Shown here: positions 9,202 to 17,938 of the stretch, in pieces
Position numbering within the stretch: the first letter of the stretch is position 1
Layout: each line of letters opens with the position of its first letter
NCBI RefSeq assembly: GCF_900105215.1
Contig: NZ_FOIP01000002.1
Coordinates: forward strand, 1,302,001 to 1,366,000
Origin: Lacrimispora sphenoides
GTDB taxonomy: Bacteria > Bacillota > Clostridia > Lachnospirales > Lachnospiraceae
Length of the DNA: 64,000 nt
Direction of reading: 5' to 3'
Program-made: the position numbers and the translations under genes
Notes under the pieces: generated by a model
What the model was told of the DNA's origin: nothing
What the model saw: the letters and a program-made list of their open reading frames with translations, nothing else
Databases searched by the model: none

Positions 9202-9251
9202 TTTACATTCGTTATACAATATGTTAATATGCATATGTAACCGGTTACATA
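9202..9251 (+). promoter_or_regulatory. Promoter and LacI-type operator of the deoxyribose/ribose regulator gene
   Basis: TTTACA (9202-9207) and TAATAT (9225-9230) are separated by 17 bases, a near-consensus sigma-A promoter. The perfect 18-base palindrome TATGTAACCGGTTACATA (9234-9251) starts three bases after the -10 box, over the expected transcript start. The same palindrome recurs before deoC (10307-10334), so autoregulation by the encoded LacI protein is very likely. Confidence 0.85.
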
Positions 9252-9266
9252 AAGGAGATTCTAAAA

Positions 9267-10280
9267 ATGAATATACGGGATATTGCCAAAAAAGTAGGTG
9301 TTTCTTCTGCGACAGTGTCCAGAGTGATTAATCAGTCCGGATATGTAAAGGACGAAACGAAGCAAAAGGTTTTAGCAGCGATTGAAGAAGCAGATTTCGT
9401 ACCGAATGCCATAGCAAGAAGTTTAAGCACCCGTGACTCTTCCAGTATCGGAGTTATTGTTCCGGATATAGCCAATGAGTTTTTTTCCAGCGTTATAAGC
9501 GGAATGGGAGAGATAGCGGTCAATAACCAGTATAACATTGTTCTGTTTGATACAGGTGAAATGCAGGAAAGGGAACATCAATACCTTCAGATGGCAGAAG
9601 GCCAAAGACTTTCCGGTTTGATTATTACCCCGGTTTCCGAGCTTGATATGGTGACTCGGGATAAGCTGATACAATTTGAAAACAAGGGAATTCCGGTGGT
9701 TTTAGTTGACCGAAATATTAAAAATTCCAGTCTGGATGGTGTTTTTGTAGAGAATGCCGCCGCTGCTTATAAAGGAGTGGAATCTTTGATCCATGCCGGA
9801 CACCGAAAGATTGCAATCATTACAGGTCCCAGCACTTCTATGCCAGGGAAGGACCGGTTAAAGGGTTACAAGGCAGCCTTAATGGATTATAGGATTGAAC
9901 TTAAGGAAGAGTATATTGTATCCGGAGATTTCAAGATTATCAAAGCCTATGAACGGACAAAAGAATTGCTACGGCTTCCGGATCCGCCGACTGCAATTTT
10001 TGCCTCCAATAACCAGACCAGTCTGGGAGTCCTTAAGTATCTTACCGAGCAGAAACTTAAAATGGGCAGGGATATATCAATGGTAGGCTTTGACCAGATT
10101 GAATCACTTAAAATAATCGATTACAGGCTATCAACCATCGAACGTGATGCAAAGAGGCAGGGATATGAAGCTATGGCAATGCTGATTGACAAGCTGTCCC
10201 ATAAGGAGAGTAAAAGCTCCGACAGGAAAATATTTGTTCCATATCAGGTGGTGCTTCGCGGGTCAGAATTAATAAAATAG
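9267..10280 (+). CDS. LacI-family repressor of the deoC-rbs operon
   Basis: The 337-residue protein has a LacI helix-turn-helix (residues 2-50: [20 protein letters not shown]) with the hinge helix region [10 protein letters not shown], then a periplasmic-binding-protein-like effector domain (about 60-335). LacI members of this type respond to free or phosphorylated sugars. AAAGGAG precedes ATG 9267 by 9 bases. Identical central palindromes flank the gene, before it and before deoC, so it should control both itself and the downstream operon. The effector is inferred to be ribose, deoxyribose or a phosphate of one. Confidence 0.92.
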   Translation: MNIRDIAKKVGVSSATVSRVINQSGYVKDETKQKVLAAIEEADFVPNAIARSLSTRDSSSIGVIVPDIANEFFSSVISGMGEIAVNNQYNIVLFDTGEMQEREHQYLQMAEGQRLSGLIITPVSELDMVTRDKLIQFENKGIPVVLVDRNIKNSSLDGVFVENAAAAYKGVESLIHAGHRKIAIITGPSTSMPGKDRLKGYKAALMDYRIELKEEYIVSGDFKIIKAYERTKELLRLPDPPTAIFASNNQTSLGVLKYLTEQKLKMGRDISMVGFDQIESLKIIDYRLSTIERDAKRQGYEAMAMLIDKLSHKESKSSDRKIFVPYQVVLRGSELIK

Positions 10281-10306
10281 GCTGCGGTCAGCAGTTTATT
10301 TTTACC

Positions 10307-10334
10307 CCGGATATGTAACCGGTTACATATCCGG
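10307..10334 (+). promoter_or_regulatory. 28-base perfect palindromic LacI operator upstream of deoC
   Basis: The sequence is perfectly self-complementary over 28 bases, centred at 10320/10321, with core TATGTAACCGGTTACATA flanked by A/T and CCGG on both sides. It lies between the repressor stop (10280) and deoC (10369). The 18-base core equals the operator at 9234-9251. No strong separate promoter is visible beside it; a small hairpin in RNA is also possible. Confidence 0.85.
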
Positions 10335-10368
10335 AGAGATAGAGAATGAAAGAAAAGAGGAGAAGAAA

Positions 10369-11004
10369 ATGGAAATTGCAAAATTAGTGGATCACACGAT
10401 GTTAAAGGCAGATGCCACATCAGAAACAATTAAAAGATACTGTTCAGAAGCAAAAGAATATGGATTTGCATCGGTGTGTGTGAATACTTGCCAGGTACCT
10501 CTCGTTGCACAGGAATTAAAAGGCAGCGGTGTCGCTGTTTGCTGCGTGGTAGGTTTCCCTCTAGGCGCAATGTTAGCTTCTGCAAAAGCTTTTGAAGCCG
10601 CCGAGGCAGTGAAGGCAGGGGCAGATGAAGTAGATACGGTAATGAACATCGGCGCCATGAAGGATAAAAATTATGATCTGGTGCGTGACGATATAAAAGC
10701 AGTTGTAGAAGCATCCCAGGGGAAAGTTGTAAAAGTTATTTTAGAAAACTGCCTCCTAACGAAAGAGGAAATTGTAAAAGCCTGCGAGCTTTCTATAGAA
10801 GCCGGAGCAGATTTTGTAAAAACGTCCACAGGTTTTAGCACAGGCGGTGCTGTAGCAGAAGATGTAGCACTCATGAAGCAGACCGTAGAAAACAGGGCAA
10901 AAGTAAAGGCTAGCGGAGGAATCCGTACACTGGAAGAGGCACGGGCCATGATAGAAGCCGGAGCAGACCGGATAGGAGCAGGCAACGGAATCGCCTTGCT
11001 ATAA
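10369..11004 (+). CDS. deoC: Deoxyribose-phosphate aldolase
   Basis: DeoC cleaves 2-deoxyribose 5-phosphate to acetaldehyde and glyceraldehyde 3-phosphate. The 211-residue length is normal. The Schiff-base lysine is Lys151 in DFVKTSTGF, the second active-site lysine is Lys180 in VKASGGIRT, and the N-terminal [11 protein letters not shown] segment is typical. It is first in an operon with a sugar kinase and a complete ribose-type importer, which suggests growth on free deoxyribose (or a nucleoside-derived sugar) rather than only nucleoside salvage. It is regulated by the LacI operator 35 bases upstream. Confidence 0.97.
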   Translation: MEIAKLVDHTMLKADATSETIKRYCSEAKEYGFASVCVNTCQVPLVAQELKGSGVAVCCVVGFPLGAMLASAKAFEAAEAVKAGADEVDTVMNIGAMKDKNYDLVRDDIKAVVEASQGKVVKVILENCLLTKEEIVKACELSIEAGADFVKTSTGFSTGGAVAEDVALMKQTVENRAKVKASGGIRTLEEARAMIEAGADRIGAGNGIALL

Positions 11005-11021
11005 GAAAAAGGAGAAGGATT

Positions 11022-11966
11022 ATGGGGAAAAAAGTAACAGTTTTCGGAAGCTTTGTAGTGGATCTGATGGGAAGAAGCCCTCATCTTCCGGTCCCGGGAG
11101 AAACCGTTAAAGGAAGTATTTTTAAAATGGGTCCGGGCGGCAAGGGATTCAATCAGGGGGTAGCTGCCCATAAGGCGGGAGCTGATGTGACCATGGTAAC
11201 GAAGCTTGGGGAGGATGCATTCGCAGATGTGGCCTTAAATACCATGAAAACCCTGGGAATGGATACCAAGCGGATATTCCGCACTGAGCAGACAGAGACC
11301 GGCTGTGCGCTGATCATGGTAGATGAAAACACCAGCCAGAATGAAATAGTTGTCATTCTGGGCGCCTGTGACACAATTACAGATGAAGAAGTAGAATCTA
11401 TTTCAGATTTGCTGGATCAGTCGGAATTCTTGCTGACTCAGCTGGAAACCAATATTTCTTCCGTCGAAAAAGTAATTGATATCGCATATGAAAAAGGTGT
11501 AAAAATCATTTTAAATACGGCTCCTGTACAGCCGGTCAGTGACAGCATTTTAAGTAAAGTGGATTTAATCACGCCGAATGAGGTAGAAGCTGAGATATTA
11601 ACCGGGATACCGGTTGATGGGGAAGAAAATGCAGGAAGAGCTGCAGATTACTTTTTTGAAAAAGGAGTTAAAAATGTACTGATCACCTTAGGGGGAAAAG
11701 GTGTTTACTTAGCAACTCCAAAGAAGAGGGGCATCCTGCCAGCTTACCGTGTCAATGCAGTAGATACGACCGGTGCTGGCGATGCGTTTAATGGCGGCCT
11801 GGTGGCAGCCCTGGCAGAAGGAAAGGATCTATGGGAGGCGGCAGCCTTTGCCAATGCATTAGCCGCTATCTCGGTACAACGGATCGGAACCACACCGGCC
11901 ATGCCTGACAGGGAAGAAATAGACTCATTTATTAAAGAGCAGGAGAAGGAGAATCGCTCATGTTAA
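11022..11966 (+). CDS. PfkB-family ribokinase / deoxyribokinase
   Basis: This 314-residue kinase has the ribokinase signatures GPGGKGFNQ near residue 40, NTAPVQP in the middle and the ATP/anion-hole motif DTTGAGDAFNGG with the catalytic Asp near residue 253. It would phosphorylate the imported pentose at the 5 position in the cytoplasm. It lies 17 bases after deoC and overlaps rbsD by 7 bases. Ribokinase and deoxyribokinase cannot be separated by eye, but coupling to deoC makes 2-deoxyribose a strong candidate, since its phosphate is the DeoC substrate. Confidence 0.88.
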   Translation: MGKKVTVFGSFVVDLMGRSPHLPVPGETVKGSIFKMGPGGKGFNQGVAAHKAGADVTMVTKLGEDAFADVALNTMKTLGMDTKRIFRTEQTETGCALIMVDENTSQNEIVVILGACDTITDEEVESISDLLDQSEFLLTQLETNISSVEKVIDIAYEKGVKIILNTAPVQPVSDSILSKVDLITPNEVEAEILTGIPVDGEENAGRAADYFFEKGVKNVLITLGGKGVYLATPKKRGILPAYRVNAVDTTGAGDAFNGGLVAALAEGKDLWEAAAFANALAAISVQRIGTTPAMPDREEIDSFIKEQEKENRSC

Positions 11967-12358
11967 AAACAGGAATTTTGCACCCACAATTAGCAAGAGT
12001 CATGGCAGAACTCAGGCATATGGATATGCTGGTAATCGGAGATGCCGGGCTTCCCATTCCCAAGGGAGTGGAACGGGTGGACTTGGGCTGGAAGCCGGGA
12101 AGTCCTGCTTATCTGGAGGTACTGGAAGAAATAGAAAAGTATATGGTAACGGAAAAGGCCATATTTGCAGAGGAGGCACTTGCAGTAAGCCCTGAACTAC
12201 ATAAGAAGGCGCTGGCTCTCTTGCCGGAAGGAATTCCGGTGGAGTATGTGCCCCATAAAGAATTAAAAAAGATGACTGAGGGGGCCAAGGCAATCATCCT
12301 GACAGGTGAATTTACAGGCTATACCAACGTAGTATTGGTCTCAGGATGCGCATATTGA
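11960..12358 (+). CDS. rbsD: D-ribose pyranase (RbsD/FucU family)
   Basis: The 132-residue protein matches RbsD, which interconverts pyranose and furanose forms so that the kinase can act on the furanose. Visible marks are the N-terminal MLKTGILHPQLARVMAELRHMD with the conserved catalytic His of the xRHMD segment, DAGLPIP, and the C-terminal ILTGE-xxxYTNVVLVSG. Its ATG overlaps the kinase stop region, indicating coupled translation. Deoxyribose also populates pyranose forms, so the enzyme fits either pentose. Confidence 0.92.
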   Translation: MLKTGILHPQLARVMAELRHMDMLVIGDAGLPIPKGVERVDLGWKPGSPAYLEVLEEIEKYMVTEKAIFAEEALAVSPELHKKALALLPEGIPVEYVPHKELKKMTEGAKAIILTGEFTGYTNVVLVSGCAY

Positions 12359-12388
12359 CCGGAATCAAAGGGGAAGTGGTGAAAACAT

Positions 12389-13900
12389 ATGGGAGGAAGG
12401 TTAGTTTTAAAACTGGAATCAATCGTAAAGACGTTTCCCGGTGTCAAGGCTCTTGACGGGGTTCATCTGGAGATCTTTGAGGGAGAAGTCCATGCCCTGT
12501 GCGGAGAAAACGGGGCAGGAAAATCTACCTTGATGAAAATAATCGCGGGAGCACAGCCTTATACTTCCGGTGCTATGTATCTGGATGACAAAGAAGTGGT
12601 GTTTCATTCTGCCAAAGATGCGGAAAAACATGGAATCGCCATGATCTATCAGGAGTTTAATATGGTTCCGGAGATGTCGGTAGCAGAAAACATGTATCTT
12701 GGAAGACTTCCGGTAAGTCCATTGGGGAAAGTGGATTGGAACAGACTGTACCAGGATGCACAGGAGAATCTGGATCATCTGGGCTTAAAATTCAGTGCAA
12801 AGACTAAGGTAAAGAATCTGTCAGTGGCAGAGGCTCAGATGACGGAGATTGCCAAGTGCCTGACCATCGGGGCAAAAATCATCATTATGGATGAGCCTAC
12901 CGCAGCACTGGCAGATGAGGAAATCCAGATTCTCTTCCGGACAATTGAGGAACTGAAGAAAAAGGGAATTGCAATCATTTACATATCCCACCGCATGGAT
13001 GAGATCTTTCAGATCTCGGACCGTCTAACCGTTTTCCGCGACGGAAAATTCGTTGCATCAAAAATCATTGGAGAGACGGATTATGATGATGTGGTATCCA
13101 TGATGGTCGGACGCAATGTATCCAATCTGTATCCGGTGAGAGATTACAAAACCCAGGAAGTGGTATTTGAAGCCAGGAAAGTAAACAGCCGTGGGGTCCA
13201 TGATGTCAGCTTAAAGCTTCACAAAGGAGAAATTTTAGGGATTACAGGCCTTTTGGGTGCCGGTACAATAGAACTTTCCAAGCTGATTTACGGTGCCATT
13301 CCAATGGACAGCGGAGAAATTTATGTACATGGTAAAAAGAAGGATTGTTCTTCTCCCAGAAAAGCTTTAGAAGCAGGAATCGGGTTTGTCTCAGATGACA
13401 GGAAGCAGGAGGGGCTTGTTTTATTAAGAAGCATCAAAGAAAATATCTCCATGTCTTCTCTAAAAAAGCTGACCAAAGGATTCCGGCTGGATAACAGGCT
13501 GGAAATGGACCGTGTAAAGGAACAGGTGAAAGCGCTTAATATTAAAGTCAGTTCTGCACAGCAGCTTGCCGGAAAGTTAAGCGGCGGAAACCAGCAGAAA
13601 GTAGTGTTTGCAAAGGTGCTTTTAGCGGATTCTGATATTCTGATTTTAGACGAACCCACACGAGGAGTCGACGTTGGGGCCAAGGCGGAGATCTATGCCA
13701 TTATGAACAAGCTGACGGAAGCGGGAAAGAGCATTCTTGTAATTTCTACGGATCTTCCTGAATTGATTGGGGTCAGTGACCGCGTCATTGTTATGCGGGA
13801 AGGACGAACGGTGTTAGAAATCTCCAAACAGGAAATGAATCAGGAAAAAATATTAGCACATGCGTCTGGAGGGGTAAGTGAAAATGAATCAGGAAACTAA
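12389..13900 (+). CDS. rbsA: Ribose-type ABC importer, ATP-binding protein (two NBDs)
   Basis: The 503-residue protein holds two nucleotide-binding domains in the RbsA/MglA arrangement. The first has Walker A GENGAGKST (about 39-47), signature LSVAEAQ and Walker B IIIMDEPTAAL. The second has the degenerate Walker A normal for this family (GLLGAGTIEL), signature LSGGNQQK and Walker B ILILDEPTRGVD. It energises uptake through the downstream permease. The start at 12389 has only a modest upstream GGGGAAG site. It precedes and overlaps the permease gene. Confidence 0.93.
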   Translation: MGGRLVLKLESIVKTFPGVKALDGVHLEIFEGEVHALCGENGAGKSTLMKIIAGAQPYTSGAMYLDDKEVVFHSAKDAEKHGIAMIYQEFNMVPEMSVAENMYLGRLPVSPLGKVDWNRLYQDAQENLDHLGLKFSAKTKVKNLSVAEAQMTEIAKCLTIGAKIIIMDEPTAALADEEIQILFRTIEELKKKGIAIIYISHRMDEIFQISDRLTVFRDGKFVASKIIGETDYDDVVSMMVGRNVSNLYPVRDYKTQEVVFEARKVNSRGVHDVSLKLHKGEILGITGLLGAGTIELSKLIYGAIPMDSGEIYVHGKKKDCSSPRKALEAGIGFVSDDRKQEGLVLLRSIKENISMSSLKKLTKGFRLDNRLEMDRVKEQVKALNIKVSSAQQLAGKLSGGNQQKVVFAKVLLADSDILILDEPTRGVDVGAKAEIYAIMNKLTEAGKSILVISTDLPELIGVSDRVIVMREGRTVLEISKQEMNQEKILAHASGGVSENESGN

Positions 13901-14846
13901 GAAACGGTTAATCAACCAAATTAATATATATCGCTCGGTTTTGATCTTACTGGTAATCTGTATCTTTGCCGCCTTTTTGTCAGAAAGCTTTTTAAGTGTT
14001 TCCAACCTGTTTAATGTTTTTAAGCAGGTGACAGTTGCCGGCATCATCGGATGCGGCATGACCTTTGTGATTCTTACCGGCGGAATCGATTTGTCCGTAG
14101 GTTCCATTCTGGGCTTTGCTGGGGTTGTAGCCTCCGGTGTGCTGGCTTCCACCGGCAATACCTTTCTGGCGGTACTTACAGCAGTTGCAATCGGAATTAC
14201 CTGCGGAATCGTAAATGGATTTTTTATTTCCCAATGCGGGATTCCTCCGTTTATTGCTACCCTTGGCATGATGACCCTTCTTCGGGGATGTGTTTTGGTC
14301 TACACCAAAGGCTCTCCCATTCCGGTCAAGGTAGATTCCTATAAATTTATTGGAAAAGGTACGGTTCTGGGGATTCCGGTGCCTGTTATTATACTGATAG
14401 CACTTTTCCTGCTGGCACACTACATATTGACGCAAACCAGCTTTGGACGCAGCATTTATGCATTTGGCGGAAACCGGGAAGCCGCCCGTTTATCCGGAAT
14501 ATCCGTAAAAAAGACGGAATGGATGGCTTACATCATTAATGGCTTTTTAAGCGGCATTGCGGCAGTGGTTTTAACAGCCAGACTGGGGTCTGCACAATCC
14601 ACCAGCGGACAGGGGATCGAGATGGATGCCATTGCAGCGGTCATACTTGGAGGTACAAGCTTAAGCGGCGGAACCGGATTTGTGCTGCCTACTGTGGTAG
14701 GTGCTATGATCATGGGAATTATCGATAATATTCTTACGCTTATGAATGTAAATCCCCACGCCACCAATATTGTAAAGGGCGCAGTTGTTCTCATTGCAGT
14801 TCTGGTGGACAAAAAGGTTAAGGATTTATCTGCGAAAGCAGAATAA
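13884..14846 (+). CDS. rbsC: Ribose-type ABC importer, permease
   Basis: This very hydrophobic 320-residue protein has the family signature ILTGGIDLSVGSILG (about residues 60-75), PPFIATLGMMTLLRG and the C-terminal AIAAVILGGTSLSGGTG loop of RbsC-type permeases, with roughly eight to ten membrane segments. ATG 13884 is preferred because GGAGGGG at 13868-13874 is well placed; GTG 13878 is in frame but too close. It overlaps the ATPase gene by 17 bases. Probably forms a homodimer in the membrane. Confidence 0.92.
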   Translation: MNQETKKRLINQINIYRSVLILLVICIFAAFLSESFLSVSNLFNVFKQVTVAGIIGCGMTFVILTGGIDLSVGSILGFAGVVASGVLASTGNTFLAVLTAVAIGITCGIVNGFFISQCGIPPFIATLGMMTLLRGCVLVYTKGSPIPVKVDSYKFIGKGTVLGIPVPVIILIALFLLAHYILTQTSFGRSIYAFGGNREAARLSGISVKKTEWMAYIINGFLSGIAAVVLTARLGSAQSTSGQGIEMDAIAAVILGGTSLSGGTGFVLPTVVGAMIMGIIDNILTLMNVNPHATNIVKGAVVLIAVLVDKKVKDLSAKAE

Positions 14847-14887
14847 ATAAAACTATTAATGTAAAAAAGAAGGGAAGGAAAAAGATT

Positions 14888-15907
14888 ATGATCAAAAGAA
14901 AACACATGGCAGCAGTAGCAGCCGCAGGATTTGTCCTTGCATCATTGGCAGGATGCAGCAGCGGAGAGAAGGCGTCTGAAACCAAACAGGAGACCGCACA
15001 GACAGAAGCAGCTACGACAACAGCGGAAGCTAAAGCAGAGGCTAAGTCAGGGGAGAAGAAATACGTAATCGGACTTGCTATGAATACTCAGACAAATCCA
15101 TTCTTTGTGGATGTAAAAGACGGGGTACAGAAAGCCGCAGACGAATTAGGAGTAGAACTTTATATTACAGATGCGCAGGATGATCCATCAATTCAGATGA
15201 AGGATGTAGAAAACTTGATCACCAAGAAACCGGACTGCATCATCATCGATACTTGTGACTCGGATGCAATCGTATCTTCCATAGAAGCATGTAACGAAGC
15301 CGGTATCCCGGTGCTTACCATGGACCGTGAGGCAAGCGGCGGAGAAGTGGTTTCTCATATCGGTTACGATGCCATCAAATCCGGTAAACTGGCCGGCGAG
15401 TATCTGGTAGATACACTTGGAGGCAAAGGAAATATCGTAGAAATCCAGGGTATTATGGGAACCAATGTGGCTCAGAGCCGTTCCAAGGGCTTTAACGAAG
15501 CCATAAGCCAGCATCCTGACATGAAGATCGTTGCCTGCCAGGTTGCAGATTTTGACCGTGCCAAGGGTATGAGCATTATGGAGAACATCCTTCAGGCCAA
15601 CGACCACATCGACGGATTATATGCAGCCAACGATGAAATGCTTCTTGGAGCTTTGGAAGCGATCGAAGCTGCCGGCCGTCTGGACGAGATTACCATGATC
15701 GGCTGCGATGCCATTGATGACACCATTGAGGCCATTAAAGCAGGAAAGGTTAATGCAACAATTGCAGAACCGCCTTTCTTCCTTGGAAAAGCTATTTTGA
15801 ACTCTGCATACAATTATCTGCAGGGCAAAGACGTAGACAAGTATGTGATTTTGGACAACGAACTGGTAACTGCTGATAACGTAAATGATTTAGTTACAAA
15901 AGAATAA
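14888..15907 (+). CDS. rbsB: Ribose-type ABC importer, substrate-binding lipoprotein
   Basis: The 339-residue protein has a lipoprotein signal with lipobox LAGC (Cys23), an Ala/Thr/Glu-rich tether and a periplasmic-binding-protein type 1 fold (about 58-335; YVIGLAMNTQTNPFFVDVKDG at its start, PVLTMDREA and GLYAANDEMLLGALEA). It captures the sugar outside the membrane and delivers it to the RbsC-type permease. It is the last gene of the operon and is followed by a strong terminator. Specificity for ribose against deoxyribose is not decided by sequence alone. Confidence 0.92.
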   Translation: MIKRKHMAAVAAAGFVLASLAGCSSGEKASETKQETAQTEAATTTAEAKAEAKSGEKKYVIGLAMNTQTNPFFVDVKDGVQKAADELGVELYITDAQDDPSIQMKDVENLITKKPDCIIIDTCDSDAIVSSIEACNEAGIPVLTMDREASGGEVVSHIGYDAIKSGKLAGEYLVDTLGGKGNIVEIQGIMGTNVAQSRSKGFNEAISQHPDMKIVACQVADFDRAKGMSIMENILQANDHIDGLYAANDEMLLGALEAIEAAGRLDEITMIGCDAIDDTIEAIKAGKVNATIAEPPFFLGKAILNSAYNYLQGKDVDKYVILDNELVTADNVNDLVTKE

Positions 15908-15923
15908 TCGATATTTTTATTAG

Positions 15924-15969
15924 CTGCGGCATCAGGCTGGATTAATCGGTCTGATGCCGCAGTTTTTTT
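15924..15969 (+). terminator. Strong terminator of the deoC-rbs operon
   Basis: CTGCGGCATCAG (15924-15935) pairs perfectly with CTGATGCCGCAG (15951-15962), followed directly by a run of seven T. Confidence 0.95.
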
Positions 15970-15994
15970 GGGGCGTGTCAATATTTGTAAATTA

Positions 15995-16027
15995 TGAAAA
16001 GATTTTCGTTATTGTTTGTGATATAAT
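15995..16027 (+). promoter_or_regulatory. RpiR-gene promoter with TGAAAAGATTTTC operator
   Basis: TGAAAAGATTTTC (15995-16007), a GAAAA-N2-TTTTC dyad, is followed after exactly 14 bases by a TATAAT box (16022-16027). The same 13-mer at the same 14-base distance from TATAAT occurs before the kinase operon at 16895-16927. The dyad overlaps the expected -35 position. Autoregulation by the encoded RpiR protein is inferred; the half-site style fits that family. Confidence 0.75.
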
Positions 16028-16086
16028 TTCTACAGTTTTTAATAATGATGAGCCGGATTCAAAAATATGAGACAGGAGGTGTTGTC

Positions 16087-16833
16087 ATGATCATATCGCT
16101 TGATCCAAAGACCGTAGATAAATTAACAAAAACTGAGCTTGAAATCGTAAATTTTATTAATACACATGAAGATACCCTTCCTGAGATGTCAATTGTTGAT
16201 ATCGCATTTGAGACCTATTCTTCTCCCTCTACCGTTTCCAGAGCAATCCGGAAGTGCGGATTAAACGGATTCAATGAGCTCCGGTACCGCTCCGTTAATA
16301 AGGCAAAGAGCGAGGAAATACAAGGCATAAATGAAATACTCAATAAAACCCTTATTGAGGCACAGAAAGTTCATGAACGTATTTCCCTTACCGATGTTCT
16401 GGAGATTATTAAATGCCTGGATTCTGCCCGGCAGATATCAGTTTTCGCAAGAGGGCCGACAACTTATGTTGGGCAGGAGTTTTCTTTAAAGCTTCAGCTT
16501 CTGGACTATGATGTCTTTTACACAGACGATCCCAACATCATGCAGGTAAAAGCTTCAAAACTAAAGGCAGACGATGTTTTGTTTCTCTTGTCTTTAAACG
16601 GAGAAACTCCAGAGCTGATCGCCTCTGCATTTACAGCCTTTCACCGTGGAAACCGAGTGATTACCTGTTGCTGTAATGAGAAGTCCAAACTGTTGTTATA
16701 CAGCAATTATTCCCTTATCGGATATAAGCATTCCCATCAGGCAATCAAAGAATTTGAAGTCTCATCAAGAATTGCATTGCATATGATTTGCAGAATTATC
16801 ATTGATTACATATCAACCTATCGAAAGAAATAA
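16087..16833 (+). CDS. MurR/RpiR-family regulator with SIS domain
   Basis: The 248-residue protein has an N-terminal RpiR helix-turn-helix (about 15-75; SIVDIAFETYSSPSTVSRAIRKCGLNGFNELR) and a C-terminal SIS sugar-phosphate-binding domain (about 100-230; FARGPTTYVGQEF and LFLLSLNGETPE). Such regulators sense phosphorylated sugars. I chose ATG 16087 with AGGAGG seven bases upstream; the frame is open to 16045. It has its own promoter and terminator, and its operator motif is duplicated before the following operon, so it most likely controls that operon. Confidence 0.88.
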   Translation: MIISLDPKTVDKLTKTELEIVNFINTHEDTLPEMSIVDIAFETYSSPSTVSRAIRKCGLNGFNELRYRSVNKAKSEEIQGINEILNKTLIEAQKVHERISLTDVLEIIKCLDSARQISVFARGPTTYVGQEFSLKLQLLDYDVFYTDDPNIMQVKASKLKADDVLFLLSLNGETPELIASAFTAFHRGNRVITCCCNEKSKLLLYSNYSLIGYKHSHQAIKEFEVSSRIALHMICRIIIDYISTYRKK

Positions 16834-16835
16834 CA

Positions 16836-16864
16836 GGGCGGATGAAAAATCCGGCCCTTTTTTT
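16836..16864 (+). terminator. Terminator after the RpiR gene
   Basis: GGGCGGAT (from 16836) and ATCCGGCCC form a short stem with one bulge around an A-rich loop, followed by a run of T from 16857. It separates the regulator from the kinase operon. Confidence 0.75.
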
Positions 16865-16894
16865 GTATCTTGGCTTTGCCGGGTTTTCAATTTC

Positions 16895-16927
16895 TGAAAA
16901 GATTTTCATGGGATTTCTATATATAAT
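16895..16927 (+). promoter_or_regulatory. Promoter and RpiR operator of the kinase-aldolase-DhaKL-ABC operon
   Basis: TGAAAAGATTTTC (16895-16907) and TATAAT (16922-16927), 14 bases apart, repeat the arrangement found before the RpiR gene base for base in the motif and in spacing. This makes the upstream regulator the prime candidate to control the seven-gene operon starting at 16973. Confidence 0.78.
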
Positions 16928-16972
16928 GGCAAATGAGCAGAAGTTCTGAAAAAAGGTGAGGTGCAATAGAAG

Positions 16973-17893
16973 ATGATCTATACTTTGACTACAAATCCTG
17001 CGATTGATATGAATATTTCAACCAATGGGATACAGGCAAAAGTAGTAAACCGGACGTATGGTGCTGTTTATACTCCCAATGGTAAGGGGCTGAATGTAAG
17101 CTATTGTTTGAAACGGTTCCATATCCAATCAAAAGTTCTTGGCTTTTTCGGAGATTTTTCAGGAAAGTATATCGTTGAAGAGACTCAGAAGAAATCCATT
17201 GAAACCTTTCCGGTCTGGGTGGAAGATATCACACGGATTAATATTTTTATAAACGATGGGAAAGAGGAGTTCAAGTTTGTAAATGAAGGGTCCTATGTAT
17301 CTGACCGGAAGCAGGAGGATATGCTCCGGATTATGAACGGACTTGCTGATTTAGATACGCTGGTAATCAGCGGAAGCCTGCCAAAGGGGATCGGAAACCA
17401 GTTTTATGATGAGGTAATGGAAATATGCAGAAAAAAACAGGTAAAGGTAATTTTAGATATCAGTTCCGATTACTTAAAGGACTTGATGCATTACCGACCA
17501 TACTTAATTAAGCCCAATGATGAGGAAGTAAAAGATATCTTTGGAATCATTATGCGGGATGAAGCTGATATGGTCGATGCCCTCCACTATCTGCACGAGA
17601 AGGGGGCACAAAATATCCTTATTACACTGGGGGACCGGGGATCCTATTTTTATAATGGGAAATCTGTATTTTTTGCAGGTACAAAGAACGTTGAGCTGGT
17701 CAGCTCTGCCTGCGCGGGAGATGCATGCCTCGCCGGATTTTTAAGCGTATGGCTTGATCAGCCGGGGGAGGTAGAACAAGCATTAAAGCGTTCTGCGGCA
17801 GTAGGGGCAAACGTGGCTGAGAGCAACGGATTGGGACCCATGGATAAGGTAGATGATTATGAGAAGGAAATTGATGTAAGAAGGGTGGAATAA
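16973..17893 (+). CDS. PfkB-family sugar-phosphate or ketose kinase (1-phosphofructokinase/LacC-like)
   Basis: The 306-residue protein follows the FruK/LacC branch: MIYTLTTNPAIDMNI at the start, NGKGLNVS in place of GGKGxNVA, VISGSLPKG, LIKPNDEEV and ILITLGDRGSYF. The catalytic loop reads SACAGDACLAGF, keeping the Asp but with Cys in place of the usual GAGDS Gly and Ser positions. It is expected to phosphorylate a ketose or ketose phosphate at C1 to give a substrate for the aldolase encoded 45 bases downstream. The importer in the same operon is not a PTS, so the sugar may arrive unphosphorylated. Confidence 0.82.
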   Translation: MIYTLTTNPAIDMNISTNGIQAKVVNRTYGAVYTPNGKGLNVSYCLKRFHIQSKVLGFFGDFSGKYIVEETQKKSIETFPVWVEDITRINIFINDGKEEFKFVNEGSYVSDRKQEDMLRIMNGLADLDTLVISGSLPKGIGNQFYDEVMEICRKKQVKVILDISSDYLKDLMHYRPYLIKPNDEEVKDIFGIIMRDEADMVDALHYLHEKGAQNILITLGDRGSYFYNGKSVFFAGTKNVELVSSACAGDACLAGFLSVWLDQPGEVEQALKRSAAVGANVAESNGLGPMDKVDDYEKEIDVRRVE

Positions 17894-17938
17894 ACATGAG
17901 GCTGTTTCATGATTGTCACAAGAATAGGAGAGAGAAAA

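Noticed and set aside
10671..11171. Open frame of 166 codons on the minus strand
   Set aside because: Antisense to deoC and the start of the kinase gene; text is a reverse shadow of Ala/Gly-rich coding sequence.
13992..14435. Open frame of 147 codons on the minus strand
   Set aside because: Antisense to the ribose permease gene; composition typical of a complement of hydrophobic coding sequence.
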